A DNA stretch of 64,000 nt, taken from Jeotgalicoccus halotolerans (GTDB lineage Bacteria > Bacillota > Bacilli > Staphylococcales > Salinicoccaceae). The stretch lies in the NCBI RefSeq assembly GCF_003387165.1, contig NZ_QUMW01000016.1, forward strand, positions 1 through 64,000. The letters run 5' to 3'. Shown piece after piece: positions 29,188-39,242 of this stretch. Position numbers and translations under genes: made by a program. The notes beneath the pieces were generated by a model, which worked only from the letters and a program-made list of their open reading frames with translations, was not told the origin of the DNA and did not search any database. Numbering within the stretch: the first letter of the stretch is position 1; the number at the start of each line of letters is the position of its first letter.

Positions 29188-31587
29188 TTGACATTGATAC
29201 ATTTAGCAATATTTTTGCCTGTTATTGCTGCGGTCGCTATCGCAATAATATACAGGTATGTTAAAGATGTACATCTCGGTTGGTTTGTTTTGCCTATTCC
29301 GACTGTGATAGTCGCATACTTATTTAGCTTAATACCCTCTATTGCCAATAATCAAGTTTTCCATCATACATTAAATTTAATGCCCCGTATCGGGTTGAAT
29401 TTTGACGTTTACATAGATGGTCTCGGCTTACTATTTGCAATACTGATTTCTGGTATTGGCTCACTGGTAGTTTTATATTCTATCAGTTACCTATCCAAAG
29501 AAGAAGAACTTGGCAATTTTTATGTCTATCTGCTTATTTTTATGACTGCTATGCTCGGCTTAGTTTTAAGCGATAATATTCTAATGCTGTATTTCTTCTG
29601 GGAACTGACATCAATTTCCAGTTTCCTCTTAATCGCTTTCTGGTTTACTAAAGAGAAATCGATATACGGTGCACAAAAATCAATGCTGATTACTTTCTTC
29701 GGCGGATTTATGATGCTCGGCGGATTTATCATTTTATATCTGATTACAGGAACATTCAGCATTAGAGAAATAATTGCCAATGTTGATTTAATTACGGCAA
29801 GTCCGCTTGCTCCAATCGCGGTTATCTTAGTGCTGCTCGGAGCATTTACGAAGTCGGCACAGTTCCCTTTCTACATCTGGCTGCCGGATGCTATGGAAGC
29901 TCCTACACCGGTCAGTGCGTACTTGCACTCCGCTACAATGGTTAAAGCAGGACTGTACCTGGTTGCCAGATTTACACCTGTTTTCGCCTTCAGCGAATTA
30001 TGGGTATGGCTGATTTTAACCGTCGGTCTGGTCACCTTGCTGTGGGCTTCATTTAACGCGGTGAAGCAGGATGACTTAAAAGGTATACTTGCCTTCTCCA
30101 CCGTGTCTCAGCTCGGTATGATAATGAGTCTTCTCGGTGTCGGCGCTCTTGCAGTTGCAACAGGCGCGGACGAACAGATTTTTACAGTTGCAGTGGTTGC
30201 GGCAGTGTTTCATATTATTAACCACGCCACTTTTAAAGGCGCCTTGTTCATGGTTGCGGGTATTCTAGACCACGAAACGGGAACACGCAGCATGCGTAAA
30301 CTCGGCGGCCTCATGACACTTATGCCTATTTCATTTACGATGACGCTGATTACAGCCTTATCGATGGCGGGTATTCCTCCGTTTAACGGTTTCCTGTCGA
30401 AAGAACTGTTTTTAGAAGCTATGTTTGAAATTAGCCAGGCAAATTTCAGCGCTTTAGCTGACTGGAGCATACTGTTCCCAGTTCTCGCTATTATCGGCAG
30501 TGTATTTACATTTGTTTATTCTATTAAATTAATTCACGGGGTCTTCTTCGGTAAACGCACTCACAAAACACCAAAAGAACCGCATGAAGCACCGAAGCTG
30601 ATGCTTGCATCACCAATTATTTTATCAGCACTCGTGATTATTTTTGGGCTGTTCCCTAATATTCTCTCAGGCACTATTATCGATCCTGCAGCAATGAGTA
30701 TATTGGGAACGGATACAGCGCTGAATACTGAAATTTCACACTGGCACGGATGGAATAATCCTGCCCTGTGGGCTACAGTTGCAATAGTCGTTATCGGTAC
30801 AGCACTTTATATATTCAGAAACAGCTGGATGTTTATCTACGAGTACCATAAAGAACAATTTACCCTGAATCATTTATACGACCAGGGTCTCATCTACAGC
30901 CAGCTTGGTTCTGCTAAAGCAGAAGAAAACGTAATGACTGGTTTCCTGAGAGATTACATGGTTTATATTTTCGGATTCTTTGTCATCTTCGGCATAGTTA
31001 CCACTTTCTACACAGGACTGCCGATTACATTCGGTGATTTCGCTGATGTCGGTATTCAGGATATGGCTCTTGTACTGATTATCCTCGTCTCGCTTGCAAT
31101 AATAATGATGACCCGCTCACGCATGGTTTCCATAATTATGCTCGGAGCTATAGGATTTTCAGTAGCCTTGTTTTTTGCATTCTTCAGGGCACCGGACCTT
31201 GCTTTGACTCAGCTTGCTATAGAAACAGTAACAACTACTTTATTCCTTGTATGTTTCTATCATCTGCCGAAGAAATCAAAACACGAAGAAAGTATCAAAT
31301 TTAAATTTACGAACTTTATCGTTTCTGCCGGTGTCGGCGCAATCGTTATACTTTTCGGACTCGCGGCATATTCAAACAGGCTGTTCGATTCCATCAGTCA
31401 GTATCATATCGATCATGTCTACGATCTCGCAGCCGGGGGAAATATGGTTAACGTTATACTCGTTGACTTCCGTGGTTACGATACCTTAATGGAAACTCTG
31501 GTCTTCGGAATCGCTGGAATTGGAATTTATGCATTAATGAAAGCTAAAGTATCAAGAAAGGATGATGAAAATGAAGAGCACGCTTAA
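29188..31587 (+). CDS. mnhA: Na+/H+ antiporter subunit A (Mnh/Mrp)
   Basis: Largest subunit of the seven-part Mrp-type antiporter, which exports Na+ in exchange for protons and is related to complex I subunit NuoL with a NuoJ-like C-terminal part. 799 residues, about 20 helices. LWLPDAMEAPTPVSAYLHSATMVKAG-type segment at about 230-255, and the C-terminal MrpA segment FRAPDLALTQLAIETVTTTLFL. The start is TTG 29188, with GAGGAGG 7 bases upstream; MTLIHLAIFLP fits the staphylococcal protein as I recall. Confidence 0.95.
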   Translation: MTLIHLAIFLPVIAAVAIAIIYRYVKDVHLGWFVLPIPTVIVAYLFSLIPSIANNQVFHHTLNLMPRIGLNFDVYIDGLGLLFAILISGIGSLVVLYSISYLSKEEELGNFYVYLLIFMTAMLGLVLSDNILMLYFFWELTSISSFLLIAFWFTKEKSIYGAQKSMLITFFGGFMMLGGFIILYLITGTFSIREIIANVDLITASPLAPIAVILVLLGAFTKSAQFPFYIWLPDAMEAPTPVSAYLHSATMVKAGLYLVARFTPVFAFSELWVWLILTVGLVTLLWASFNAVKQDDLKGILAFSTVSQLGMIMSLLGVGALAVATGADEQIFTVAVVAAVFHIINHATFKGALFMVAGILDHETGTRSMRKLGGLMTLMPISFTMTLITALSMAGIPPFNGFLSKELFLEAMFEISQANFSALADWSILFPVLAIIGSVFTFVYSIKLIHGVFFGKRTHKTPKEPHEAPKLMLASPIILSALVIIFGLFPNILSGTIIDPAAMSILGTDTALNTEISHWHGWNNPALWATVAIVVIGTALYIFRNSWMFIYEYHKEQFTLNHLYDQGLIYSQLGSAKAEENVMTGFLRDYMVYIFGFFVIFGIVTTFYTGLPITFGDFADVGIQDMALVLIILVSLAIIMMTRSRMVSIIMLGAIGFSVALFFAFFRAPDLALTQLAIETVTTTLFLVCFYHLPKKSKHEESIKFKFTNFIVSAGVGAIVILFGLAAYSNRLFDSISQYHIDHVYDLAAGGNMVNVILVDFRGYDTLMETLVFGIAGIGIYALMKAKVSRKDDENEEHA

Positions 31588-32038
31588 AAGAGCCGGTTAC
31601 AACAAAGTACAGCGCCAGATGAATGATGTGTTTATCCAGTTCACTTCTAAAGTGATTTTTCTCATCATCCTGCTGTTCTCGGTAAACTTATTTTTGGCAG
31701 GGCACTACACACCGGGCGGCGGTTTTGTCGGCGGTCTGCTTGCTGCCTCCGCCATTATACTTCTGCTCATGGCATATGATTATGAAACAGTTAAGAAAAT
31801 GATTCCGGTAAACTTTCATTTAATGATAAGTCTCGGACTCGCGCTGGCAATTGTAGTGCCGACCTTGCTGTTTCTCTTCGGTGCACCCTTCTTCACCCAC
31901 CAGCACACCTATGTAACCGTGCCGGTATTTGGTGAAGTTGCCCTGCACACAGCCGTAATTTTTGATGTTGGTGTCTTCCTTACTGTTGCGGGCACATCGC
32001 TCCTGATTGTCACATTGGTTGGGGGGACAGAGAAATAA
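31571..32038 (+). CDS. mnhB: Na+/H+ antiporter subunit B
   Basis: About 155 residues with four helices and the MrpB motif GHYTPGGGFVGGLL. It overlaps mnhA by 17 bases. Start choice: ATG 31571 sits 8 bases after AAAGGA; ATGs at 31562 and 31565 are alternatives. The 17-residue basic extension before MNDVFIQF is longer than I recall for S. aureus MnhB. Confidence 0.93.
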   Translation: MKSTLKRAGYNKVQRQMNDVFIQFTSKVIFLIILLFSVNLFLAGHYTPGGGFVGGLLAASAIILLLMAYDYETVKKMIPVNFHLMISLGLALAIVVPTLLFLFGAPFFTHQHTYVTVPVFGEVALHTAVIFDVGVFLTVAGTSLLIVTLVGGTEK

Positions 32039-32379
32039 TGGAACTCGTCACTATTATTTTATCGGGCATCTTAATCGCCAGTGCGACCTATTTAATTCTC
32101 TCAAAGAGTGTTCTCAGAGTTATCGTCGGTGTATCCATTTTGTCACATGGTGTACATTTGATGATTCTGACAATGGGACAGCTAAAACGCGGCAACGTGC
32201 CGGTTCTGGATGATACCGTAAGTACGTATTCAGATCCCCTGCCCCAGGCCTTGATTCTGACAGCGATTGTTATTTCATTCGCACTGACTGCTTACAGTCT
32301 TGTACTGCTGCTCAGAAATTATAAAGAACTCGGCACAGATAACACTGAAGATATGAAAGGAGTTCCACATGACGACTAA
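32038..32379 (+). CDS. mnhC: Na+/H+ antiporter subunit C (NuoK-like)
   Basis: 113 residues, three helices, NuoK-like, with the DPLPQALILTAIVISFA motif of MrpC. ATG overlaps the mnhB stop by one base. Confidence 0.95.
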   Translation: MELVTIILSGILIASATYLILSKSVLRVIVGVSILSHGVHLMILTMGQLKRGNVPVLDDTVSTYSDPLPQALILTAIVISFALTAYSLVLLLRNYKELGTDNTEDMKGVPHDD

Positions 32380-33862
32380 CATATTACCCATGCTCCCTAT
32401 CATTCTTCCGTTTATAGCCGGCGTCATCATGCTGTTTATCGGAAAGCGTCCGATACCTCACCGTATGGTGTCGGCTGTCACCGGACTCATGATGGTTGGT
32501 ATTGCAGCATTTAACATCTATTATGTATACAAGAACGGAGCGATGGTAACATTCATCAGTAACTGGTCGGCACCATTCGGTATCAGTGTCGTTTATGATA
32601 TGGTTGCCGCGCTGCTTGTCTTTACAACATCACTCGTAATGTTTTTCGTTGTTATCTACTCATTCCAGTCCATCGGATACGAGAGAGAAAGATATTACTA
32701 TTATCCTATGGTCATGTTTATGATTACCGGGATAAACGGTGCTTTTACAACAGGAGACATTTTTAATATGTTCGTATTTTTCGAAGTATTCCTTCTTGCC
32801 TCCTATGTTTTAATTACTCTCGGAAGCCGGAAAATCCAGCTTCAGGAAGGTTTTAAATATCTCGTTGTAAACATCGTGTCATCAAACTTCTTTCTTATAG
32901 GACTTGCCTACCTGTATTCAGTTACAGGTTCGTTAAATATGGCTGATATTCATATTAAACTATCCAATTACGATGGCAGCCTCGCTATTATGACACTTGT
33001 TGCAGTTGTCTTTATATTCGTTTTTGCTACAAAAGCCGGACTGTTCCCGCTTTATTTCTGGATGCCGGGTTCTTACAGTGCTCCTCCGATGCCGGTCATT
33101 GCACTGTTTGGCGCTCTGCTGACTAAAGTAGGAGTTTACGCGATTGCAAGAACATTTTCACTGTTCTTTACCAGCGATACAGCTTATACCCATCAGGTGC
33201 TGCTGCTGCTTGCGCTCCTCACTATTGTCGCCGGCTGTATAGGAGCACTAGCATATACGGATATGAAAAAAGTTATTATTTATAACATTATGATTGCAAT
33301 CGGAGTCATTATCGTCGGTTTCTCGATGATGGATTACGCCGGAACTATCGGCGGCATGTATTATTTAATCCACGATATGATCATTAAAGCAGCGCTGTTC
33401 CTGCTCGTCGGTTTTATAATTTACCGTACAGGGAAGAACGATGCTGCAGATCTCGGCGGACTTATAAAACAGCATCCTGTCGTGGGCTGGACATTCTTTA
33501 TCGCCGGCCTGTCCCTGGCAGGGGTACCGCCGTTTCCGGGATTCTTCGGTAAACTGTATATCGTAGAATCTGCTTTTGACAACGGCCATACTTTTTCAGC
33601 AATAATCGTGCTGCTGTCGAGTTTGATTGTTTTATACAGTATTATGAAAGTATTCATTAAAGTATTCTGGGGAGAACCGTCAGAGCCGATTGAACTTAAA
33701 GATATTAAATCGGATAAATTGCTGTTCTCAGCTATTGGTCTCGTTATCGTTTCAACTGTCTTTGGGCTTTCAGCTGACTTTTTATTCCCGGCCTTTGAAA
33801 TGGCGGCTGAAGCATTCTACAATCCGTCATCGTATTCTAACTATTTGATGGGGGTGGAATAA
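32369..33862 (+). CDS. mnhD: Na+/H+ antiporter subunit D
   Basis: 497 residues, NuoN/NuoM-like proton channel subunit with the proton-antiporter core (FEVFLLASYVL with its conserved Glu, TKAGLFPLYFWMPGSYSAPP with its Lys). Overlaps mnhC by 11 bases; AAAGGAG precedes the ATG. Confidence 0.95.
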   Translation: MTTNILPMLPIILPFIAGVIMLFIGKRPIPHRMVSAVTGLMMVGIAAFNIYYVYKNGAMVTFISNWSAPFGISVVYDMVAALLVFTTSLVMFFVVIYSFQSIGYERERYYYYPMVMFMITGINGAFTTGDIFNMFVFFEVFLLASYVLITLGSRKIQLQEGFKYLVVNIVSSNFFLIGLAYLYSVTGSLNMADIHIKLSNYDGSLAIMTLVAVVFIFVFATKAGLFPLYFWMPGSYSAPPMPVIALFGALLTKVGVYAIARTFSLFFTSDTAYTHQVLLLLALLTIVAGCIGALAYTDMKKVIIYNIMIAIGVIIVGFSMMDYAGTIGGMYYLIHDMIIKAALFLLVGFIIYRTGKNDAADLGGLIKQHPVVGWTFFIAGLSLAGVPPFPGFFGKLYIVESAFDNGHTFSAIIVLLSSLIVLYSIMKVFIKVFWGEPSEPIELKDIKSDKLLFSAIGLVIVSTVFGLSADFLFPAFEMAAEAFYNPSSYSNYLMGVE

Positions 33863-34342
33863 TTGTCATTTCAACTCTTAATTAATATTGTCCTGGCATT
33901 TTTATGGGTGTTTATGAATGCCGAATTCACTATAGGAACATTTGTTACTGGTTATATTATCGGTCTGGTTGCTGTTTACATTCTCCGCAACTTCCTGCCG
34001 GGTCGTTTTTACTTAAAACGGCTGTACTGGATGATTCGTCTCCTCTTTGTTTTTATTATCGAATTGATAAAAGCAAATCTTGAAGTGGTACGTATTGTAG
34101 TATCTCCTAAAATTGATATTCATCCGGGGTTCTATGCTTACCCGAATGACTTGGAAGAAGAATGGGAAGTTGCACTGCTGTCAACCTTAATTACACTGAC
34201 ACCTGGTACAGTAGTTGTAGCGATTTCAGAAGATTACTCAATTATTTACATTCACGGTCTGGATATGGAAGATGCAGATGCGGAAATTGAAAACATTAAA
34301 ACTTCTTTTGAAAATGTTATCAAAGAGGTGGCTAAACCATGA
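33863..34342 (+). CDS. mnhE: Na+/H+ antiporter subunit E
   Basis: 159 residues: two N-terminal helices, then a soluble domain with TLITLTPGTVVVAI, typical of MrpE. It starts with TTG immediately after the mnhD stop, preceded by GGGGGTGG. Confidence 0.93.
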   Translation: MSFQLLINIVLAFLWVFMNAEFTIGTFVTGYIIGLVAVYILRNFLPGRFYLKRLYWMIRLLFVFIIELIKANLEVVRIVVSPKIDIHPGFYAYPNDLEEEWEVALLSTLITLTPGTVVVAISEDYSIIYIHGLDMEDADAEIENIKTSFENVIKEVAKP

Positions 34343-34638
34343 CAAACTTTATCAATATAGTCGTAATCATTAGTATTATTATCTTCGCATTTGCAATGCT
34401 CGGCATGATATACAGAGTTATAAAGGGGCCGACCCTGCATGACAGAGTAATTACACTCGATGCATTTGGTGTCACGCTGATGGGAATGATCGGTCTCGTA
34501 TCTATGGCGCTTGATACATCATACATGCTGGTGGTTATTATGCTCATCGGTATGATTGGATTTATCGCTACAATCGGCTTCGCCAAATTCCTCGAGAAAG
34601 GTGTGATTATTGAAAATGACAGAGATAATAATAGTTAG
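34339..34638 (+). CDS. mnhF: Na+/H+ antiporter subunit F
   Basis: 99 residues, three helices, with the MrpF pattern RVIKGPTLHDRVITLDAFG. Its ATG overlaps the mnhE stop by 4 bases (ATGA). Confidence 0.94.
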   Translation: MTNFINIVVIISIIIFAFAMLGMIYRVIKGPTLHDRVITLDAFGVTLMGMIGLVSMALDTSYMLVVIMLIGMIGFIATIGFAKFLEKGVIIENDRDNNS

Positions 34639-35032
34639 TCTTATCGCACTGTTCTTACTCGCCGGCGCCTTCTTCACACTTGTTGCTGCAATTGGTGTTA
34701 TCCGTCTGCCGGATACATACACAAGACTGCATGCAGCATCAAAGAGCTCGACACTTGGAGTTGGTATGACTTTAATCGGAGTATTTATATACTTTGCATA
34801 CTATCAGGCAGCATTTGATACACAGCTGCTGCTGGCCGTTCTTTTCATTTTCATTTCAGCACCTGTTGGTGCACACCTTATCGCGAGAAGTGCCTTCCAC
34901 TCTGATGTTGAACCGTATCAGCTGACAATTCTTAATGAATTGAAACGTGATGAAACGGGATCTGAAGTAGAAACGGAAGAAACTACAAGATTAAAAATCG
35001 AACGCAGTAAAAACAAAGAATTAGACGACTAA
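34610..35032 (+). CDS. mnhG: Na+/H+ antiporter subunit G
   Basis: Up to 140 residues, three helices, MrpG pattern AAIGVIRLPDTYTRLHAASKSSTLG, and a charged tail. Start is TTG 34610 (6 bases after AAAGGTG) or ATG 34616. It overlaps mnhF by about 29 bases. Last gene; strong terminator follows. Confidence 0.93.
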   Translation: MKMTEIIIVSLIALFLLAGAFFTLVAAIGVIRLPDTYTRLHAASKSSTLGVGMTLIGVFIYFAYYQAAFDTQLLLAVLFIFISAPVGAHLIARSAFHSDVEPYQLTILNELKRDETGSEVETEETTRLKIERSKNKELDD

Positions 35033-35041
35033 TATATTTAT

Positions 35042-35078
35042 GACCGGGACGGAAACATTTCCGTCCCGGTCTTTTTTT
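35042..35078 (+). terminator. Terminator of the mnh operon
   Basis: 14-bp GC-rich stem (GACCGGGACGGAAA and complement, small loop) followed by seven T. Confidence 0.96.
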
Positions 35079-35165
35079 GTTTTATTTATATCTGGCACCC
35101 CCGCCGGATACATATGAAGCCCGATCATGCCAACCCCACACACTAAATTCCCGCACACAAAAAAA

Positions 35166-35185
35166 GGAACCCGAAACCGGATTCC
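35166..35185 (-). terminator. Terminator after thioesterase gene
   Basis: Minus strand GGAATCCG-GTTT-CGGGTTCC followed by TTTTTTTGTG; about 8 bp with one G-U pair. Confidence 0.85.
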
Positions 35186-35204
35186 CTCTTCATCTCTATT
35201 TATT

Positions 35205-35579
35205 CTATCTTTTTTTTCTTATCGCGACAGTACATCTGCTGAGTGCAATCAGTTCACCCTGTTCATCCGTCACTTCAATTTCCCATACTTGTGATGTTGA
35301 ACCGCCGTGCTTAAGCAGCGCTGTAGCTGTCAGTATACCTTCGCGCTTTGCTTTCAGGTGATTTGCATTAATCTCCATGCCAAAGGCAATCTCATCTTCG
35401 GCAATCATTTTAAAGGCGCCTAAGCTTGCGGCTGTCTCGGCCAGAACAACATTCACTCCGCCGTGTACGTAGCCGAATGGCTGCAGTACTTTTTCTGTAA
35501 TCGGCATTTCGACTGCGCATTTCCCTATTTCATCGACCGTCAAAGATATACCGAGTGTTTTAAGGAGTCCCTTATTCAT
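35205..35579 (-). CDS. Hotdog-fold thioesterase, PaaI/MenI-like
   Basis: 124 residues with the acyl-CoA thioesterase signature QPFGYVHGGVNVVLAETAAS (HGG and Glu). Small proteins of this kind hydrolyse aromatic acyl-CoAs, including DHNA-CoA in menaquinone synthesis; the substrate here is not certain. The ATG overlaps the pepA stop by 8 bases, so the two are coupled. Confidence 0.85.
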   Translation of the reverse strand: MNKGLLKTLGISLTVDEIGKCAVEMPITEKVLQPFGYVHGGVNVVLAETAASLGAFKMIAEDEIAFGMEINANHLKAKREGILTATALLKHGGSTSQVWEIEVTDEQGELIALSRCTVAIRKKR

Positions 35580-37062
35580 ACAGTGTACCTGATTCTATTA
35601 AATCGATAATGGTACGGATCATTACTCCCGTAGAGCCTTTTTTAGCAAACGGAGTGGCAGCTGATGTATTGCTCGTTCCTGCAATATCAAAATGAACCCA
35701 TGGTGTATCTTCTGTAAACTGGTTAATAAATGCAGCCGCAAAAGATGCTCCGCCCGGTTTAAAGTCCGCATTTATTAAGTCGGCGATATCGGATTGTTTT
35801 ACTCTATTATCTTCAAGATCCGATATCGGCAGATGCCAGATATCTTCACCTGTCACTTTGCTGCTGATTAAAAGGTTGTTGATAAACTTCCTGCCCTGAT
35901 TTGTAAATACGCCGGTGCGGTCTTCGCCAATTGCCTGTATCACTGCACCTGTCAGCGTAGCAAAATCCAGCATTACTTTTGGACTGTATTTTGTTGATGC
36001 ATAGTATACAGCATCTGCCAGCACAAGTCTGCCTTCGGCATCTGTATTTGATACCTCAACAGTTTTTCCTGACAGTGACTGATATACATCATCTGGACGC
36101 ATGCCATTGCCGTCCACCATATTTTCAGCAAGCGCCAGCACTGCAACAACATGCACAGGCAGTTCCAGTTTCGACACTGCATCCATCATACCTGCGACGT
36201 TCGCTGCTCCGCTCATATCGTATTTCATAGACCGCATTCCTGTGCGTGTTTTAAGAGAATAACCGCCGGAGTCATACGTAATCCCTTTGCCTATTAATGC
36301 AATCGGTGCATCATCGGCTGCATCGGGATGCTTATATTCAATCGTCACGAGGCGCGGTTTTCTGACAGATGCTTTGCCAACTGCTGCCAGGAGTCCGAAT
36401 CCTTCCTGCACCAGCGTATCAAAATCTTTTACTTCACCTTTGATGTACGGACGATCTTTGAAGTTGATTGCGAGCTGATCGGCAAAACTTTCCGGATATA
36501 AATGATTCGGCGGCATTGTTGCGTAATCTCTTGCAAGTGCTATACTGCTGCCGAGTGCTGCTCCGTGGTTAAAGCTTTCTTTTACGTCTGCTTTTGTCAC
36601 TAAAGTAACGTCTAATTTATCGTAAAACTGCGTGTTGTCAGATGTATCGTAACCTGTCAGCTCGTGATTGCTGACAGCGGACATCATACCGACTGCATCA
36701 GCAGTTTCTTCTGCTTCAAATGCAAAAGTATCTAAAATAAACTGACCTTTATTTTCTTTCTCAAGAGCCATATACTGGAATAACTTACCCAAAGCCTTTT
36801 GTATTTTCAAGGCAGTTAGTTCCCCGGGGTCACCTAATCCGACCGCTATTACTTTACGGTAACCCCGCTGGATAGTAACACCTGTCGTCGTAACTTTACC
36901 GTATTCATGAGACAGTACACCGGCAGAAATCATTTCTTCTGTCAGACCATTTAATAACGTATCCAGTTCATCAAAATTCTTTAACTCTTTTATATTCTCA
37001 GGTAACCCGATAACAATTGCCGAATCATCGGCAACGTATTTTTCTTCAAATTTAATTTTCAA
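35572..37062 (-). CDS. pepA: Leucyl aminopeptidase, M17 family
   Basis: Cytosolic metallo-aminopeptidase that frees N-terminal residues from peptides. 496 residues with the C-terminal catalytic domain: IGKGITYDSGGYSLK near 256 (metal/active Lys and Asp), MKYDMSGAANVAG, and NTDAEGRLVLADA near 340. It starts with TTG, 5 bases after GGGGGAAGG. It lies between yuiB and a thioesterase in one run. Confidence 0.93.
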   Translation of the reverse strand: MKIKFEEKYVADDSAIVIGLPENIKELKNFDELDTLLNGLTEEMISAGVLSHEYGKVTTTGVTIQRGYRKVIAVGLGDPGELTALKIQKALGKLFQYMALEKENKGQFILDTFAFEAEETADAVGMMSAVSNHELTGYDTSDNTQFYDKLDVTLVTKADVKESFNHGAALGSSIALARDYATMPPNHLYPESFADQLAINFKDRPYIKGEVKDFDTLVQEGFGLLAAVGKASVRKPRLVTIEYKHPDAADDAPIALIGKGITYDSGGYSLKTRTGMRSMKYDMSGAANVAGMMDAVSKLELPVHVVAVLALAENMVDGNGMRPDDVYQSLSGKTVEVSNTDAEGRLVLADAVYYASTKYSPKVMLDFATLTGAVIQAIGEDRTGVFTNQGRKFINNLLISSKVTGEDIWHLPISDLEDNRVKQSDIADLINADFKPGGASFAAAFINQFTEDTPWVHFDIAGTSNTSAATPFAKKGSTGVMIRTIIDLIESGTLYE

Positions 37063-37074
37063 AATGCCTTCCCC

Positions 37075-37398
37075 CTAAAACATTTGATAACCTGCTTTTC
37101 TTAAGTAGCGTATTGTCATACCCGCTAAAATGATTCCGATAAATCCGCTGCCTAAAATAACAATATCATAAATTGAAATTCCAACGGTGTTCTCCCATAA
37201 AATACCGAATGATTCACCAGGGCTTGCTATGTAATCAAATAATGAAACTCTTCCGATAATCCATAGGACAATCACCGGATAAACGAACGCCATAATCCAT
37301 GTCATTTTTAAAATCATGTTCAAAATAAAACTGATTCCATAAAATAAAACAAAATACAGCAGCACAGAAATAAAAAGCTGAACAATATTCATTGCCAT
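37075..37398 (-). CDS. yuiB: YuiB-like membrane protein
   Basis: 107 residues with three hydrophobic helices, similar to the YuiB family found beside type II NADH dehydrogenase genes in Bacillus. Function unknown. Start ATG 37398 follows GGAGG; a longer frame upstream would run into the ndh terminator. Confidence 0.75.
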   Translation of the reverse strand: MAMNIVQLFISVLLYFVLFYGISFILNMILKMTWIMAFVYPVIVLWIIGRVSLFDYIASPGESFGILWENTVGISIYDIVILGSGFIGIILAGMTIRYLRKAGYQMF

Positions 37399-37423
37399 AA
37401 TTGTTTCCTCCAAAAAAATAAAA

Positions 37424-37448
37424 GCATGGGCATTATATATACCCATGC
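37424..37448 (-). terminator. Terminator after ndh
   Basis: GCATGGG pairs with CCCATGC, followed on the minus strand by TTTTATTTTTTT. The ribosome site of yuiB comes directly after, so some read-through may occur. Confidence 0.8.
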
Positions 37449-37467
37449 ATAATGCTGAATTTTAAAA

Positions 37468-38679
37468 TTACAGGAATTTACCTTTTGTTACACCTAATAC
37501 TGCGCCGCCGATTTTCAGAACTGCACGCGTATCGATGACTTTCTTCATAAATGCTGCCGGCTTACCTTTAATTTCACGGCCTAAGACTACACCGATGCCA
37601 TCTTTTGCTCCAAGTGAACATACAGTTCCCTTGTCGTCATAGGCAAACGGCTCCATTTTCTCACCGTTTAGCTTAAGCTTAATATTTTTAGCAGTGTGCT
37701 CGCCTAACTGCATTGCAATTTGAGCCGTTGTCGGATATGGACGTGCGTTTTCTCCTGTTCCGTTCATCACAGCTGCTACGTCACCGATAGCAAAGATATT
37801 CGGATAACCATCAATCGTTAAATCATCTTTAACGACAATGCGTCCGCGTTTAACGCCTTCAAAAGATTCTTCCATCAGACGTGAGCCGCGTACACCCGCT
37901 GTCCATACTACACTTGAAGCTTCAAGCTGTTTTTCTTCATCGTTCACCTTAACAACAAAGCCGTTTTCATTAGCAGCAACAATAGCTGTTCCAAGCATGA
38001 ATTCTACACCGCGTGATTCCAGGAAGTTAACTGCATGCTGAGTTAGCTCCTCAGAGAACATAGGCAGCATTGTCGGCATTGCTTCTACACAAGTGATTTT
38101 AACTTGATTGTAGTCTATACCGTGCACTTTGCAGAGCTCAGGAAGTGTTTCAACAAGTTCACCGAGGAATTCCACCCCTGTAAAACCTGCTCCGCCGACA
38201 AGAATTGACAGGTCTTTAGAATCTTTGGAGGTTTTGTAATTGATAAAGTTCTGTTCAATTTCTTCACGGGTTCTTACAGCAGTTTCCGGGCTGACGATTG
38301 TCGTTGCGAATTCATCCATCCCTTTAATACCAAATGACTCACTTTCAAAACCTAGTGCCACTACAAGCGTATCGAAGCTGAATTCACCCTGAGTTGTTTC
38401 AACCACTTGTGCATCGCGGTCAATTTTAGTTACTTCAGCCGGGATAAAGCGGACTTTCATGTTATCCACTACTTTGGCAATCGGATAAACGCCTTCTTCC
38501 CAGTTCATTGAACCTGCTGCTGTTTCATGCAGCCATGTAGCTTCATAATGATATTCATTTTTGTTAATTAAAGTAATATCCGCTTCTTGTACGCCGATAA
38601 TTTTCTGCAGTTTACTGACTGTGGATAAGCCTGCATAACCGGCACCAAGTACTAAGACCTTTTTTCTTTCATAGCTCAT
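37468..38679 (-). CDS. ndh: Type II NADH:quinone oxidoreductase
   Basis: Monotopic, non-proton-pumping respiratory NADH dehydrogenase that passes electrons to menaquinone. 403 residues. FAD motif GAGYAGLS (12-19), NAD motif [13 protein letters not shown] near 165-177 with the conserved Glu proposed for proton/hydride transfer, AIGDVAAV near 305, and a C-terminal amphipathic membrane-binding region. ATG after GGAAGGG. Works with Mnh, the other main ion module here. Confidence 0.94.
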   Translation of the reverse strand: MSYERKKVLVLGAGYAGLSTVSKLQKIIGVQEADITLINKNEYHYEATWLHETAAGSMNWEEGVYPIAKVVDNMKVRFIPAEVTKIDRDAQVVETTQGEFSFDTLVVALGFESESFGIKGMDEFATTIVSPETAVRTREEIEQNFINYKTSKDSKDLSILVGGAGFTGVEFLGELVETLPELCKVHGIDYNQVKITCVEAMPTMLPMFSEELTQHAVNFLESRGVEFMLGTAIVAANENGFVVKVNDEEKQLEASSVVWTAGVRGSRLMEESFEGVKRGRIVVKDDLTIDGYPNIFAIGDVAAVMNGTGENARPYPTTAQIAMQLGEHTAKNIKLKLNGEKMEPFAYDDKGTVCSLGAKDGIGVVLGREIKGKPAAFMKKVIDTRAVLKIGGAVLGVTKGKFL

Positions 38680-38794
38680 AATTTATTTCCCTTCCTGCTA
38701 ATGTAATTTATATAATTATAGATTGTTCTTTCAGTTTCTATACCAAGTATTATATTAGCACTATATGTTAATATTTCAAGCGTTTTCACTAATT

Positions 38795-39154
38795 TTAACA
38801 GTCTCCCGGCGCACCCGCATTTTCCTTTGTTCTAAATGATGAACCGCAGCCGCAGGACAGACTTGCATTCGGATTTTCAATCGTAAAACCGCCGCCGATC
38901 AGCGACTGTTTAAAATCAATTACAGTACCGTCTACGACAGGGAGGTCGTACTTATCAACAAGCACTTTAACACCGTGGAATTCAAAAACTTCATCCCGTT
39001 CCGCTGCTTCATGCTCGGCTGCCATGCCGTACGTTAACCCTGTGCAGCCTCCGCCCTGTACTTTAAAACGCAGGAAGCCTTCTGCCATGTCATTCGCTTC
39101 CAGCATATCTTTAACTTCATACGCCGCACTTTCTGTCAGTGTTACTGATGACAT
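38795..39154 (-). CDS. HesB/IscA/SufA-type Fe-S carrier
   Basis: A-type Fe-S carrier/scaffold, 119 residues, with three conserved cysteines: GGGCTG near 36 and CGC at about 102-104. It probably passes clusters from SufBCD to apoenzymes. ATG 39154 lies 8 bases after AGGAG; a GTG at 39163 overlaps that site and is rejected. Confidence 0.92.
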   Translation of the reverse strand: MSSVTLTESAAYEVKDMLEANDMAEGFLRFKVQGGGCTGLTYGMAAEHEAAERDEVFEFHGVKVLVDKYDLPVVDGTVIDFKQSLIGGGFTIENPNASLSCGCGSSFRTKENAGAPGDC

Positions 39155-39242
39155 AAAAATCACTCCTGTTCTTAATACTTTGTTACAAAATTCTCAATAT
39201 CATAATTATACTACACGAAAAACGTTAGCACCAACGATGAGT

